Positions 20,195 through 29,138 are shown, counted from the first letter of the stretch. The stretch: DNA of 64,000 nt from Oleiagrimonas sp. C23AA (GCF_011759385.1 NZ_JAARLY010000003.1:1-64000), one strand, 5' to 3'. Notes: generated by a model not told the origin, from the sequence alone. Numbers and translations: made by a program.

Positions 20195-22741
20195 ATGAAC
20201 CGTACCTTGAAGCTGTCAGTGCTTACCGCACTGGCGCTCGGTTGCAGTCAGGCCATGGCGCTGGGACTGGGACAGATCCACGTCAAGTCCAAGCTGGGCA
20301 AGCCGCTGCTGGCGGAAATTCCGCTGGTGGCCGACTACCCCGGCGAAGCCAACGATGTGCAGGCCCAGCTGGCCTCGCAGGATGCCTTCAAGCGCGCCAA
20401 CCTGGACTTCAACGAGGTCTCCGGCGAGCTGAAATTTGCCGTGGTCGGCGACGGCCATGGCGGCAAGCTGATCCGCATCACTTCCGACGCGCCCATCAAC
20501 GAGCCGTTCCTGGATTTCCTGGTCGAGGTGGACTGGCCCAAGGGCCGCCTGGTGCGCGAGTTCACCGTGCTGCTGGACCCGCCGACCATGGCGCCGGCCG
20601 CACCGCATCGCAGTGCACCCGCGCCCGCGCCATCCAGGCGTGCGCCCGCGCCGGTGCCGGTACGCCATCGTGCGCCGCCTAGCCAGGGTGCCAGTGGCCA
20701 CGTGCATGATGGCCGCTATGGGCCGGTGCATGACGGGCAGACGCTGACCTCGGTGGCGCGCCAGACGCTTCCGGCCGATGTCAGCCTCAGCCAGATGATG
20801 CTGGCGCTGTACAAGGAAAACCCGGACGCCTTCTACAAGGACAACATCAACGCGCTCAAGCGCGGCGCCGTGCTGCGCGTGCCCAGCAAGGCCCAGGCCG
20901 AAGCGCTGAGCGAAGCGGCGGCGATCGCCGAGGTGCGGCAACAGAACGCCGCCTGGCGCGGCGGCTCGGTGCCCAAGCCGACCACGGTTGGCGGTGCCGG
21001 TGGCCGCGACCAGCGGGCCACCTCGGGTGCCCAGGCCGATAGTGGCGATGGCGATCACCTGCAACTGGTTCCGCCCAAGCAGGGCGGCGGCGCCAACACC
21101 CGCGCCGGCGTCAAGGGCGGTACCGGCGACCAGGCCGTCAACGGCCTGCGCGACCAGCTGGCGCGTACCAAGGAAAGCCTCAGCACGGCGCAACAGCAAA
21201 GCCAGGATCTGCAAAGCCAGGTCAACAGCCTGCAGAATATCAACGACAAGAACCAGAAGCTCATCGATCTGAAGAACGCGCAGATCGCCGAGCTGCAGCA
21301 AAAGCTGGCGCAGGCGCGCAAGCAGGCCGGCCTGCCGCCGGCTCCGCAAGCCGCGCCCAGCCCGGCCGTGCAGCCGGACACCACGCCGGCAGCCGCAGGC
21401 AGCGTCGCCAGCGCTTCGGCCAAGGCCAGCCAGCCGGCCACCGGCAGCACCGCAATGACGCCAGCCAGTGCGCATTCGGCGCCGGCCGCCAGTGCCATGA
21501 CGCCGCCGGCCAAGCCCGCAGCCCACACACCAGCGCACGCCGCCAAGCCCGCGCCCACGCATCACGCCACTGCGCCGCATCATCCGGCGTCGGCGCAGCC
21601 GTGGTACACCGCGCTGTGGGTGAAGGCGCTGGCCGCCCTGGTCATCATCGGTGGTTTGCTGGCCGTGCTGCTGGGCATGCGCAAGCGCCAATCCTCGGCG
21701 CCGATCGCACCCACCACCTCGCTGGCCGATCAGTTTGCCGATGAGGAGGCGCCGCCGAGCATGGATGACGAGCAGCGCGAACTGCTCGATCAGCTGGCCG
21801 AGCACCCCGATGACGTCGGCTTGCATCTGGAATTGGTCAGCCTGTATTACGCCCGCGGTGACGTGGAGCACTTCGAGGGCGCCGCCGAGGCCATGTACGC
21901 GCACATTGCCGACACCGAGCAGCCCGAATGGCTGGACGTGGTGGCCATGGGACGCGAGTTGAGCCCCGGTCATCCCTTGTTCGCCGATCCAGACGCCGCC
22001 CCTGTCGATGATGCGGCCGAGCCGCCGGTCGATGACAGCGGCTTCAGTGCCCAGGCCTATGAGGCCGGTGCCGTGGCCTCGCCGTTCGCCGCCGACCAGG
22101 CGCTGGACATCGAGCACGACGAGTCAGAGCTGGTCATGTCCACGCCGGGCGACCACCCGCAGCCCCGTGCCGACGACGACGGCTACGACTTCGATTTCGC
22201 GCTGCCGCCGCAAGACGAGGACGGCACAGGCGAAAAGACCTCCAGCTTCAATGCCGAGCCGGACCTGCACGGCGAGGGCGGCGATGACCTGATCATGCCG
22301 CCGCTGGCCGATGACCAGGCGCCGGCACCGGCCGACGAGGTCGACGCCCAGGTGCCGCCGGCCGAGGTCAGCGAGGCAGAGGCCGAGGAAGACGTCACCG
22401 ATTTCTCCTGGCTGCCACCGGCAGAGGACGACAACGCGCCGCAAGCATCCGCCGAGGACGCCGGCCCGGCCGACCTGCCGCCGCTGGAGCCGGACTTCGA
22501 TCTGGGCACGGACCTGCCGGAAACCCCGGCCGCTGATGCTGCCTCCGACGAATCCCAGCAAGAGCCGATGGCCTTCGACGGCACGCCGGACGATCCGGTC
22601 GACACCAAGCTGGACCTGGCCCGAGCCTACATGGACATGGGCGATCCGGAAGGCGCCCGCGCCATGCTGGAGGAAGTGCTGGAGGAGGGCAGCCAGATGC
22701 AGAAGGACATGGCGCAGAAGCTGCTGGACGATCTGCCCTGA
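20195..22741 (+). CDS. fimV: FimV/HubP-family polar peptidoglycan-binding protein
   Basis: An 848-residue inner-membrane protein that organises type IV pili and the cell pole. A signal peptide is followed by the FimV N-terminal domain (LGLGQIHVKSKLGKPLLAEI), a LysM-like region around residues 175-230, a coiled coil (about 315-375), a Pro/Ala/Lys linker, one transmembrane segment near residue 470, and a long acidic cytoplasmic region ending in the conserved FimV C-terminal TPR-like domain (DTKLDLARAYMDMGDPEGAR). ATG 20195 has AGGGGG at good distance; ATG 20186 is too close to it. Confidence 0.93.
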   Translation: MNRTLKLSVLTALALGCSQAMALGLGQIHVKSKLGKPLLAEIPLVADYPGEANDVQAQLASQDAFKRANLDFNEVSGELKFAVVGDGHGGKLIRITSDAPINEPFLDFLVEVDWPKGRLVREFTVLLDPPTMAPAAPHRSAPAPAPSRRAPAPVPVRHRAPPSQGASGHVHDGRYGPVHDGQTLTSVARQTLPADVSLSQMMLALYKENPDAFYKDNINALKRGAVLRVPSKAQAEALSEAAAIAEVRQQNAAWRGGSVPKPTTVGGAGGRDQRATSGAQADSGDGDHLQLVPPKQGGGANTRAGVKGGTGDQAVNGLRDQLARTKESLSTAQQQSQDLQSQVNSLQNINDKNQKLIDLKNAQIAELQQKLAQARKQAGLPPAPQAAPSPAVQPDTTPAAAGSVASASAKASQPATGSTAMTPASAHSAPAASAMTPPAKPAAHTPAHAAKPAPTHHATAPHHPASAQPWYTALWVKALAALVIIGGLLAVLLGMRKRQSSAPIAPTTSLADQFADEEAPPSMDDEQRELLDQLAEHPDDVGLHLELVSLYYARGDVEHFEGAAEAMYAHIADTEQPEWLDVVAMGRELSPGHPLFADPDAAPVDDAAEPPVDDSGFSAQAYEAGAVASPFAADQALDIEHDESELVMSTPGDHPQPRADDDGYDFDFALPPQDEDGTGEKTSSFNAEPDLHGEGGDDLIMPPLADDQAPAPADEVDAQVPPAEVSEAEAEEDVTDFSWLPPAEDDNAPQASAEDAGPADLPPLEPDFDLGTDLPETPAADAASDESQQEPMAFDGTPDDPVDTKLDLARAYMDMGDPEGARAMLEEVLEEGSQMQKDMAQKLLDDLP

Positions 22742-22791
22742 TCCCTTAGGCATCCACGGCGGGCCGCAAGGCCCGCTTCAGGTCGCCATCC

Positions 22792-22824
22792 ACGACGCCG
22801 TCCGGGCTTCCCGGGCGGCGTCGT
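22792..22824 (+). terminator. strong hairpin between fimV and truA
   Basis: ACGACGCCG and CGGCGTCGT, with an inner CCGGG/CCCGG stem, form a long hairpin followed by a short T-containing tail. It is probably the fimV terminator or an attenuator before truA. Confidence 0.6.
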
Positions 22825-22875
22825 TGTATGCTTGCACGCTTTCCTCTCCCGCTTCACCGAACACGGATGGCATGC

Positions 22876-23643
22876 ATGCGTCTGGCGCTGGGCATTGAAT
22901 ACGACGGCACCGACTTCCTGGGCTGGCAGCGCCTGAGCCACGGCCCCAGTGTGCAGGCGGCGCTGGAAAAGGCGCTGTCCAAAGTGGCCAATCACGCCGT
23001 GGACGTCACCTGCGCCGGGCGCACCGACTCGGGCGTGCACGGGCGCTGCCAGGTGGTGCATTTCGACACCGACGCCGAGCGCAGCCTGCGTTCCTGGGTG
23101 CTGGGTGCGTGCTCCAACCTGCCGCCCAGCGTGGCCGTGCTGTGGGCGCAGCCGGTGGATGATGCCTTCCACGCCCGTTTCAGCGCCCGCGCGCGCCAAT
23201 ATCGCTACACGCTGCTCAATCGCGGCGTGCGCCCGGCACTGGATGCGCGCTATGTCACCTGGGAGCGCAACCGGCTGGACGCCGACGCCATGCACCAGGC
23301 CGCGCAGGCGCTGATCGGCGAGCACGACTTTTCCGCCTTCCGCGCCATTGCCTGCCAGGCCAAACACGCCCGCCGCGAGGTGCAGGCCATTGGCGTGCAC
23401 CGTGAGGGCGACAAGGTGATGGTGGATATCCGCGCCAATGCGTTTTTGCATCACATGGTGCGCAACATCGTCGGCTCGCTGCTGCCGGTGGGCCGTGGCG
23501 AGATGCCCGGCGCGTGGATTGGCGAGCTGTTGGCCGGGCGCAACCGCGAAGTGGCCGGCCCCACCGCGCCGGCATCCGGGCTGACCTTCCTGGGGCCACT
23601 GTACGAGGATGGCTGGGGCTTGCCCGCCGAGGTGGTGCTATGA
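22876..23643 (+). CDS. truA: tRNA pseudouridine(38-40) synthase
   Basis: A 255-residue enzyme that isomerises uridines 38-40 in the anticodon arm. The catalytic Asp51 lies in [21 protein letters not shown] and [14 protein letters not shown] are further signatures. Start at ATG 22876 ([11 protein letters not shown]); ATG 22867 is three codons upstream in frame. The stop overlaps the trpF start by four bases. Confidence 0.96.
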   Translation: MRLALGIEYDGTDFLGWQRLSHGPSVQAALEKALSKVANHAVDVTCAGRTDSGVHGRCQVVHFDTDAERSLRSWVLGACSNLPPSVAVLWAQPVDDAFHARFSARARQYRYTLLNRGVRPALDARYVTWERNRLDADAMHQAAQALIGEHDFSAFRAIACQAKHARREVQAIGVHREGDKVMVDIRANAFLHHMVRNIVGSLLPVGRGEMPGAWIGELLAGRNREVAGPTAPASGLTFLGPLYEDGWGLPAEVVL

Positions 23644-24269
23644 CGCGTATCAAGTTCTGCGGGCTGACCCGCCTCGAGGATGTACGCCTGGCTGCATCCC
23701 TGGGTGTGGATGCCATCGGCCTGGTGCTGACCCGTCGCAGCAAGCGCTTCGTGGACATCGAGCAGGCCCGCGCCCTGCGCGCCGCCGTGCCGCCGTACAT
23801 CACCAACGTCGTCCTGCTGATGGACGACGCGCCGGAGTGGATTGCGCAGGTGTGCGACACCGTGAAGCCGGACGTGCTGCAATTTCACGGCAGTGAGCGC
23901 GAGGCCGATTGCACCGCCTTCGCGCGCCCGTACATGAAAGCCATCGGCATGGGGCAGGGCGACGCCGGCCTGGCGATGCTGCGTGCCTACCCGTCCGCGC
24001 AGGGCCTGTTGCTGGACGGGCATGGCCTGGGCGAACCCGGCGGCAGCGGCGAAACCTTCGACTGGCAGCGCATGCCCACCGACCTGGACCTGCCCTTGGT
24101 GCTTGCCGGTGGCCTGGATGCCACCAACGTCGGCCAGGCCATCCAGACCGCACGTCCCTGGGGCGTGGATGTCTCCAGCGGCATCGAGTCCGCGTCCGGC
24201 ATCAAGGCCGAGCAGGCGATGCGCGCCTTCGTGCAGGCCGTGCGCGCCGCCGATAGTCAAGCCGACTAA
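23640..24269 (+). CDS. trpF: phosphoribosylanthranilate isomerase
   Basis: A 209-residue (beta/alpha)8 isomerase of tryptophan synthesis. The catalytic Cys7 is in KFCGLT, and the phosphate loops [10 protein letters not shown] and [11 protein letters not shown] are present. ATGA overlap with truA shows translational coupling. trpB and trpA, which often follow trpF in this order, are not here: the integron begins directly after the stop. The last codons are repeated in the duplication downstream. Confidence 0.96.
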   Translation: MTRIKFCGLTRLEDVRLAASLGVDAIGLVLTRRSKRFVDIEQARALRAAVPPYITNVVLLMDDAPEWIAQVCDTVKPDVLQFHGSEREADCTAFARPYMKAIGMGQGDAGLAMLRAYPSAQGLLLDGHGLGEPGGSGETFDWQRMPTDLDLPLVLAGGLDATNVGQAIQTARPWGVDVSSGIESASGIKAEQAMRAFVQAVRAADSQAD

Positions 24270-24392
24270 ACCCGCCAGCTCTCGTTATGCCAGCGAACGC
24301 TGGCATCCAGCGCCTGGCACGTGCCAACCGCTCAGCAAGCCCGTGACAGTCGCCAGCCATCACCCATCCAGCGGACCGCGCACACTATCCGC
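24250..24392. repeat. trpF-intI junction repeat, copy A
   Basis: First copy of a roughly 145-bp direct repeat. It includes the trpF 3' end, a perfect palindrome TGCCAGCG-AA-CGCTGGCA at 24288-24305, and, on the minus strand, a stub matching the last codons of the integrase (VRGPLDG and stop). Confidence 0.8.
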
Positions 24393-24396
24393 GTCT

Positions 24397-24542
24397 CCGA
24401 TAGCCAAGCCGACTAAGCCCGCCCAGCTCCCGTCATGCCAGCGAACGCTGGCATCCAGCGCCTTGGCGCGTGCCAACCGCTCAGCAAGCCCATATCAGTT
24501 GCCAGCCATCACCCATCCAGCGGACCGCGCACACCATGCGCG
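24397..24542. repeat. trpF-intI junction repeat, copy B
   Basis: Second copy, with point differences. It contains a trpF 3'-end relic, the palindrome at 24436-24453 and the true 3' end of the integrase remnant. The palindrome could act as a bidirectional terminator between trpF and intI. Confidence 0.8.
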
Positions 24543-24889
24543 CCGCAATAGAGCGCATGTGTGTAGATCTGGGTGGTTCTCACATCCTTGTGGCCCAGCA
24601 CCTCCCGATACAAAAACAGCAGTGCTGAAAGCGCCTGATTCTGTGTGCTGGCGGCCACCTTGCCATGCACCGCAAGCCGGGACAGGAACGCCTCCATTTC
24701 ATCCGCACCCATATCGCGCGGATGGCGCTTGCCACTGGCCAGGATAAAGCGACGAATCCAGCCCACATATGCTTTTTCCGTACGCAGGCTGTAGTGCTTC
24801 ATCCGCAGCACCCGGCGCACCTCATCCATAAGCCGAGGCGCCTTGTCGCGGGCGGAGTGCATATTCGCGTTTTCGGGGTGATAAACCAT
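24509..24889 (-). pseudogene. intI: integron integrase IntI, internally deleted
   Basis: 126 codons in place of the usual 320-340. Residues 1-97 are a normal IntI N-terminal core-binding domain (LMDEVRRVLRMKHYS, TEKAYVGWIRRFIL, ALSALLFLYREVL). The frame then jumps directly to the C-terminal segment GHKDVRTTQIYTHAL with catalytic Tyr109 and the end VRGPLDG. The region between, with the first catalytic Arg, the Lys/His, the HxxR box and the IntI-specific insert, is absent. The deletion is in frame, probably at a short repeat coding LG. The start at 24889 has AGGTG upstream. The product cannot catalyse recombination alone. Confidence 0.9.
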
Positions 24890-24984
24890 ACACACCTCAT
24901 TCCGTGAGATATGCAAACCAGCATGCACCCGGCATCGCGGAAGACAAGACCAGTAACACCTTGTTTGCTTGTAGGGTTTCACTG

Positions 24985-25055
24985 ATTGACGTCGGACGAC
25001 CCTCAAGCGAGGATGTACGCATATGCCCCGATCCGGGGTCTACTAAGCGTTAGGC
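24985..25055 (+). other. attI-type primary recombination site
   Basis: The sequence between the integrase start and the first cassette ends in AAGC-GTTAGGC (core 25049-25055) but lacks the attC palindrome, as expected for attI. A short inverted repeat CCCCGATCCGGGG lies just upstream at 25026-25038. The Pc promoter expected here could not be assigned. Confidence 0.7.
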
Positions 25056-25087
25056 CACTTATGCACGTTTCTAAAAGGGAAGCAAAG

Positions 25088-25285
25088 ATGCGTCACTACC
25101 AACACTGGGAAACGTGGATAGGCTTGCTAGTTTGCGGCCTGTGCGCAGGGCTCGGGAGCTACTTCGGCGGCGAGTATTTTGGACACTCAAGTATCTCCGC
25201 AGGTATCGGCGGCGGCATCGGCGCGTTGTTGCTCCGGGCAGTCACGAAATACGTTGATCGCCGCTATTACTCTCGCGCGGCCTAA
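25088..25285 (+). CDS. cassette 1: small membrane protein
   Basis: 65 residues with two likely membrane segments (WIGLLVCGLCAGLGSYFGG and a Gly-rich ISAGIGGGIGALLL) and a basic tail. AAGGGAAG precedes the ATG; an in-frame ATG at 25061 is possible. Being first in the array, it is the cassette best placed for expression from an integron promoter. Function unknown. Confidence 0.65.
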   Translation: MRHYQHWETWIGLLVCGLCAGLGSYFGGEYFGHSSISAGIGGGIGALLLRAVTKYVDRRYYSRAA

Positions 25286-25339
25286 CATCTCGTTCAAGGC
25301 GGACGCGCTGACGCGCGCCGCTTAACTCCAGCGTTAGGT
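25280..25339 (+). repeat. attC1
   Basis: 60 bp, GCCTAAC to GTTAGGT, with a GACGCGC-TGAC-GCGCG central palindrome shared with attC14, 15, 20 and 21. Its R'' box matches the cassette's own 5' core. Confidence 0.92.
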
Positions 25340-25354
25340 GGCTAAGGAAAACTT

Positions 25355-25678
25355 GTGGACTACTTTGATGAGAAAAGCGCCGAGATTTCCGTTGACGCTA
25401 TGACTTCGTTCGGCGTTGAGATACATACTCGCTACGGAAAGGCATGGCAGATGGCTGAAATGCTTATGTTCACTACAGACCTCGCCAACCTTGATCTGCA
25501 TCACTTCGTCACGAGCGTCTTTTATGACTCAAAGAGCGATTGTTGCTCGTTCGAGTTCGGAGATGAAGAGCTTCTCCCTGAGGTTGATGAGGCAATCCTT
25601 AGGTGCGCCGAAAAGCACATCTCACAATTTGAGTGGCACGGGACTATCTATCATGGTGGTACGCTTGGCGCCGCCTAA
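25355..25678 (+). CDS. cassette 2: hypothetical acidic protein
   Basis: 107 residues from a GTG start, acidic, without signal peptide or membrane segment (MDYFDEKSAEISVDAM, CCSFEFGDEELLPEV). The stop codon is the TAA of the attC R'' box. Family not recognised. Confidence 0.7.
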   Translation: MDYFDEKSAEISVDAMTSFGVEIHTRYGKAWQMAEMLMFTTDLANLDLHHFVTSVFYDSKSDCCSFEFGDEELLPEVDEAILRCAEKHISQFEWHGTIYHGGTLGAA

Positions 25679-25732
25679 CAATTCATTCAAGCCGACGCCG
25701 CTTCGCGGCGCGGCTTAATTCAGGCGTTGGGC
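25673..25732 (+). repeat. attC2
   Basis: 60 bp, GCCTAAC to GTTGGGC, central GCCGCTTCGCGGCGCGGC hairpin. The unusual GTTGGGC belongs to cassette 3 and is matched by its own R'' box. Confidence 0.92.
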
Positions 25733-25735
25733 GAC

Positions 25736-26167
25736 ATGAAGAGTATGCGTAAATTCCGAATCACATTGTTCGTCGTGGTGCTGTTCTGCATGCCCGCCGT
25801 GGCTTTGTGCGGAAGTCTTTCTGGCGTTTGGCTTGTGCAGGTGCAGAATCCCAAACACCAAATAGTCACAACTATCAAGGTGCAGTTCACGAACAAGCGC
25901 GCCGAAAATTCTTGCATGGCCGGTAACTGGAATACTGTTCGCGTTCTATCAGCAACAACGAAAGTCCAAGACTTCTTCCCTGTCTCTGACCCGCTGTCGT
26001 ATCAGGTCAAGGATGGGAAAATCACCATTGGCCGCAATGTTGTGTGTGACGGCTATCTTTGGCTCCAAGGCCCTCTTCATGGCTCCTCGGCGCAAGGGGA
26101 ATACTTCAGCCTTGGTCTTGGTGGCACGTCACCTCTTGGTCACTTTACATTGCGTCGCGTCCAATGA
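25736..26167 (+). CDS. cassette 3: secreted hypothetical protein
   Basis: 143 residues. A signal peptide (RKFRITLFVVVLFCMPAVALC) ends at a Cys-Gly that might be a lipobox variant (VALC). The mature part is beta-rich and contains LSGVWLVQVQNP. Probably periplasmic. Function unknown. Confidence 0.65.
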   Translation: MKSMRKFRITLFVVVLFCMPAVALCGSLSGVWLVQVQNPKHQIVTTIKVQFTNKRAENSCMAGNWNTVRVLSATTKVQDFFPVSDPLSYQVKDGKITIGRNVVCDGYLWLQGPLHGSSAQGEYFSLGLGGTSPLGHFTLRRVQ

Positions 26168-26174
26168 CAGTGTC

Positions 26175-26246
26175 GCCCAACAGTTCAGTCAACCGGACGC
26201 CAAAACCGCTAGGCGGTTTCGCCGCCGGTTACTTCAAGCGTTAGGC
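26175..26246 (+). repeat. attC3
   Basis: 72 bp, GCCCAAC to GTTAGGC. GCCCAAC is the exact complement of this cassette's 5' core GTTGGGC. Central stem AAACCGC-TAG-GCGGTTT. Confidence 0.92.
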
Positions 26247-26267
26247 GTCATACGAAATCGCGTGCAC

Positions 26268-26969
26268 ATGAAGAGTCGCTTCGTTACTCAACTCTTGCTG
26301 CCCTTATTGGCCGCGACAGCGTTGGCCATACTTGTGCATCTTTGGTGGGCGGCCGACGGCTTCTTCTTGAACCTTGCTGCCGGATTCGTCGGCAGCTTGG
26401 TCACGGTGGGGTACATCGATTGGATCCTGCGTCGGCACGAGGAGGATCGCTGGAGCGATGCCGACTCGCGGATCTCGAGCCGCCTCAAGATACTTGCCAA
26501 TTCGACCGTCACTGGGATTCGCGTCGCGTTTGGCTACAAGACGGACATATTCGATCGCCGCGCAATGGCATCAGGCGACTCCGAGGTCATGCATGCTGAA
26601 GTCATGCGCGTCGCTATTCACGTGTTGTCCCCCGGTGCCGAGGCACATGTCACGTCCTTGAACCAGGCGCAATGGAAGTCATTCGTCTCGCACTTGCATC
26701 AAAGCTCAATAGAGTGCGGGATCATGCTTGATCGCTTCGGCCACCGACTTCAACCGAACACGATCGCAACTCTCCTCGATCTACAACATCACCTCGAGTC
26801 GGCACAGACTTTCTGGCAGGTGTTCCCGGACATCGCTGGGGTGCCCGCTGATCAACTTCCGCAGACCAAAACACCACCAGAAGAGCTGCAGGCAGCTTGG
26901 TGCGAAATCACAGCGAGAGCTGTGCGCAATGTCTTGGAAGCTGCTACTCAGCTGGCCGCCATAGCATGA
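26268..26969 (+). CDS. cassette 4: membrane-anchored hypothetical protein
   Basis: 233 residues. Two N-terminal membrane segments (LLLPLLAATALAILVHLWW and FFLNLAAGFVGSLVTVGYI) are followed by a helical cytoplasmic domain of about 180 residues. The pattern resembles small membrane proteins with a soluble helical domain; no named family is claimed. One of the longer cassettes. Confidence 0.65.
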   Translation: MKSRFVTQLLLPLLAATALAILVHLWWAADGFFLNLAAGFVGSLVTVGYIDWILRRHEEDRWSDADSRISSRLKILANSTVTGIRVAFGYKTDIFDRRAMASGDSEVMHAEVMRVAIHVLSPGAEAHVTSLNQAQWKSFVSHLHQSSIECGIMLDRFGHRLQPNTIATLLDLQHHLESAQTFWQVFPDIAGVPADQLPQTKTPPEELQAAWCEITARAVRNVLEAATQLAAIA

Positions 26970-26970
26970 C

Positions 26971-27048
26971 GCCTAACCCGTCGTTGCACCCGACGTGCTA
27001 CGGCTGGCTGCGCCAGCCTCCGCCCGCGGGTGAACTCCAACGTTAGGT
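26971..27048 (+). repeat. attC4
   Basis: 78 bp, GCCTAAC to GTTAGGT, with a CTGGCTGCGCCAG hairpin. The R'' box complements the cassette's 5' GTTAGGC. Confidence 0.88.
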
Positions 27049-27066
27049 TTCTTAGGAGCCACCATC

Positions 27067-27876
27067 ATGGACGCAGCACGCTGTACGCTAGATGATGCGA
27101 TTTACCAAGCGGTGAGATTCGCAGCTCTTCCACCAAATGAACTAGCGAGAAAGCGGAGATTCTTGGTGTGCCCGGAATGTCGCGGCCCCGCGTTCTTTCG
27201 AAAGGCTTCGCGCAGTGGTCAGGCAGCATGTTTTGGTGCCCGCCCTCATGAGGATGGCTGCACGCTAGCTGCATCCGAGTACGAGCAGAACAACATTGGC
27301 CCCGGTGACGATCAAGACATCCTCGAAAATCCAGGCCAGCGCATCATCCTCAATTTCAACTTCGGCGCGCCTGACGAGAGACACAACGACCCTGATGCTC
27401 CAGTGAACCTTGGGGGGCGCGGTGGCCGCTTCGTTGGCGGCGGTGTTCGCCCGGACGCCGCAATGCATCGCCGGCTGAGTACGATCCTTCGCAATCTTAT
27501 GATGTCGGGACAGTTTCGGACATCTCGGCAAATAATCGAAATCGCTCGTGTTGGCGAGTTCACCGTCGCAGATTTCTTCGTCCCGTTCGGTGCGGTGGCC
27601 GCGGCGCATGATCACCAGTATCGCGGCTATTGGGGAATGGTTGTTTCTGCTCGCTTTGGTCAAACGGGGGCACTGTGGCTTAACTCCGGCGGCCGTGACG
27701 ATATGAGCGTTTGTGTACCAGAGCAGTTCGTTAATGAGCTTTACGAGCGCTTCCGCATAACAGACGAAGAAGAGTTGGCTGGCACCTATGCTCTAGTACT
27801 CGGAACGCTTCGCACCTCTCAAGGGGGGAAGAAGTATGTTCAAGTCGAAGACTTGGTCTTCATCACTCTTCGATGA
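27067..27876 (+). CDS. cassette 5: zinc-finger hypothetical protein
   Basis: 269 residues, the longest cassette product. An N-terminal zinc ribbon (LVCPEC, then AACFG and DGC at about residues 35-65) is followed by an Asn/Gly-rich linker and a mixed alpha/beta domain with DFFVPFGAVAAAH and DDMSVCVPEQFV. AGGAG lies before the ATG. Nucleic-acid binding is plausible from the ribbon but unproven. Confidence 0.68.
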   Translation: MDAARCTLDDAIYQAVRFAALPPNELARKRRFLVCPECRGPAFFRKASRSGQAACFGARPHEDGCTLAASEYEQNNIGPGDDQDILENPGQRIILNFNFGAPDERHNDPDAPVNLGGRGGRFVGGGVRPDAAMHRRLSTILRNLMMSGQFRTSRQIIEIARVGEFTVADFFVPFGAVAAAHDHQYRGYWGMVVSARFGQTGALWLNSGGRDDMSVCVPEQFVNELYERFRITDEEELAGTYALVLGTLRTSQGGKKYVQVEDLVFITLR

Positions 27877-27883
27877 ATAAGAA

Positions 27884-27952
27884 ACCTAACCCTGTGTTCG
27901 AGGCGACCTGCGCGAAAAGCCGTACCGGCGCCGCTTAACTCCAGCGTTAGGG
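27884..27952 (+). repeat. attC5
   Basis: 69 bp, ACCTAAC to GTTAGGG. ACCTAAC complements the 5' core GTTAGGT of cassette 5 exactly. Confidence 0.88.
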
Positions 27953-27958
27953 GGCTAG

Positions 27959-28549
27959 GTGAAGCATCGTCGCATCACGTCACTTCTATTTGGTCTGCTT
28001 ACTGCATCGTGCATGAGCTTGGCGATGGCCACTCCGCCAGTAGCCCAAATATCTTCGAGTTCCGCGCAGGGTCGAGACGTAAATGGTGCAATCACATCAA
28101 TACTCATGCATCGTTCCGGCTGCTATGGCTTTTGCCCCATCTACGAAGTAGAGGTTACTGAGCAGGGTGTTGTCACTTTCAACGGGCATCGCTTCGTCGA
28201 GAAGACAGGTAAGCACCACAGCAAAGTCACTCCAAATCAGTTTCAAAAGCTTGTTGCGTTCGTAAAGCAAATGAACTTTTTCAAGCTGCAGGACCGCTAT
28301 CGTTACGAACAGGATGGTTGCACCACGTGGTGGAGCGACAACCCAACTGTGGACATCATCGTCACACGAGGCTCAAAGAAAAAGCATGTGTCCTACTACT
28401 ACGGCTGTAAGGGGCCGTCTGTAGCAACGCAAATTGACGCGCTCTCGAAAGCCATCGACAAGGTTACGGGCACGAGCGCTTGGATCGGTAACGGGGGCAT
28501 ACCGCCGCCGCCCCCTAAAAGTTCGGTCAAGCGGACGCAAACCCGCTAG
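27959..28549 (+). CDS. cassette 6: DUF6438 lipoprotein-like protein
   Basis: 196 residues from a GTG start. The N-terminal signal has a lipobox-like LTASC. The DUF6438 signature is clear: SILMHRSGCYGFCPIYEVEV, then FNGHRFVEKTG, a helix with LVAFVKQMNFF, and a D-x-I-V-T-R strand. The frame runs through the degenerate attC, so the last residues (SSVKRTQTR) are attC-encoded. Function unknown. Confidence 0.8.
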   Translation: MKHRRITSLLFGLLTASCMSLAMATPPVAQISSSSAQGRDVNGAITSILMHRSGCYGFCPIYEVEVTEQGVVTFNGHRFVEKTGKHHSKVTPNQFQKLVAFVKQMNFFKLQDRYRYEQDGCTTWWSDNPTVDIIVTRGSKKKHVSYYYGCKGPSVATQIDALSKAIDKVTGTSAWIGNGGIPPPPPKSSVKRTQTR

Positions 28550-28583
28550 CGCGGGTTTGCTTCGCTTACCTCAAGAGATAAGC
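28513..28583 (+). repeat. attC6, degenerate
   Basis: The central stem CAAACCCGC-TAGC-GCGGGTTTG is perfect, but the cores read CCCTAAA and GATAAGC in place of CCCTAAC and GTTRRRY. Likely a weak or dead site. Confidence 0.75.
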
Positions 28584-28586
28584 CCC

Positions 28587-29138
28587 ATGAATGAGACGAT
28601 TCAGCGAATTGACCATGACTCCGAAAAAGCTCTGGAGTCCCTTGTTGGCTGCGAGGTACAGGAGCTTCTGAGCAAGAGCGCAGCTATCGAGGTTGGTCAG
28701 TCTGTCCTTCAGGTTGTCTCGGTGTCGATACAGTTGGGTAAGAAACGTTTTGTCGTCATCGAGAGTGACTGGGAAGACACGGCTCAAGAGTATTTGGACT
28801 ATCACTGTTTGTCGGTCCGTACCGCAGGGTCACCGAGAGACATTAAGTACAACCCCAAGCCTCCGAAGGGTGGTGCGAACTACCAGTCTGATCACGTGCA
28901 TTTGGCACTTGGCGCAAGCGCACCAGTTACCAAGATTGAACTGCTAGAGAGCCGAGAGGTCGGCGTCGCGGAGTCTGTAACCTACGACGCTGGCTTGGTA
29001 CTCACTCGATCCGACGGGCTTCGGTTCGCAATCGTGCGCGAGGAGTCGATTCTTGGTGCCCTGCACATTGCTCACATACCTCAAGACATTGAGCGCCTCA
29101 TTCATGGGCTGCATGTGAGGCTGCGGTATGGGGCATAA
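28587..29138 (+). CDS. cassette 7: hypothetical protein
   Basis: 183 residues, soluble, acidic, beta-rich (VLQVVSVSIQLGKKRFVVIES, TYDAGLVLTRSDGLRFAIV). The ATG lies three bases after the degenerate core. The end has HIPQDIERLIHGL. No family recognised. Confidence 0.65.
   Translation: MNETIQRIDHDSEKALESLVGCEVQELLSKSAAIEVGQSVLQVVSVSIQLGKKRFVVIESDWEDTAQEYLDYHCLSVRTAGSPRDIKYNPKPPKGGANYQSDHVHLALGASAPVTKIELLESREVGVAESVTYDAGLVLTRSDGLRFAIVREESILGALHIAHIPQDIERLIHGLHVRLRYGA

Noticed and set aside
20216-22117. 633-codon minus-strand frame over fimV
   Set aside because: Composition follows from fimV on the other strand; no start region or domain.
24509-25060. Pc and PintI promoters of the integron
   Set aside because: Several weak AT-rich hexamers are present but none with convincing boxes and spacing.
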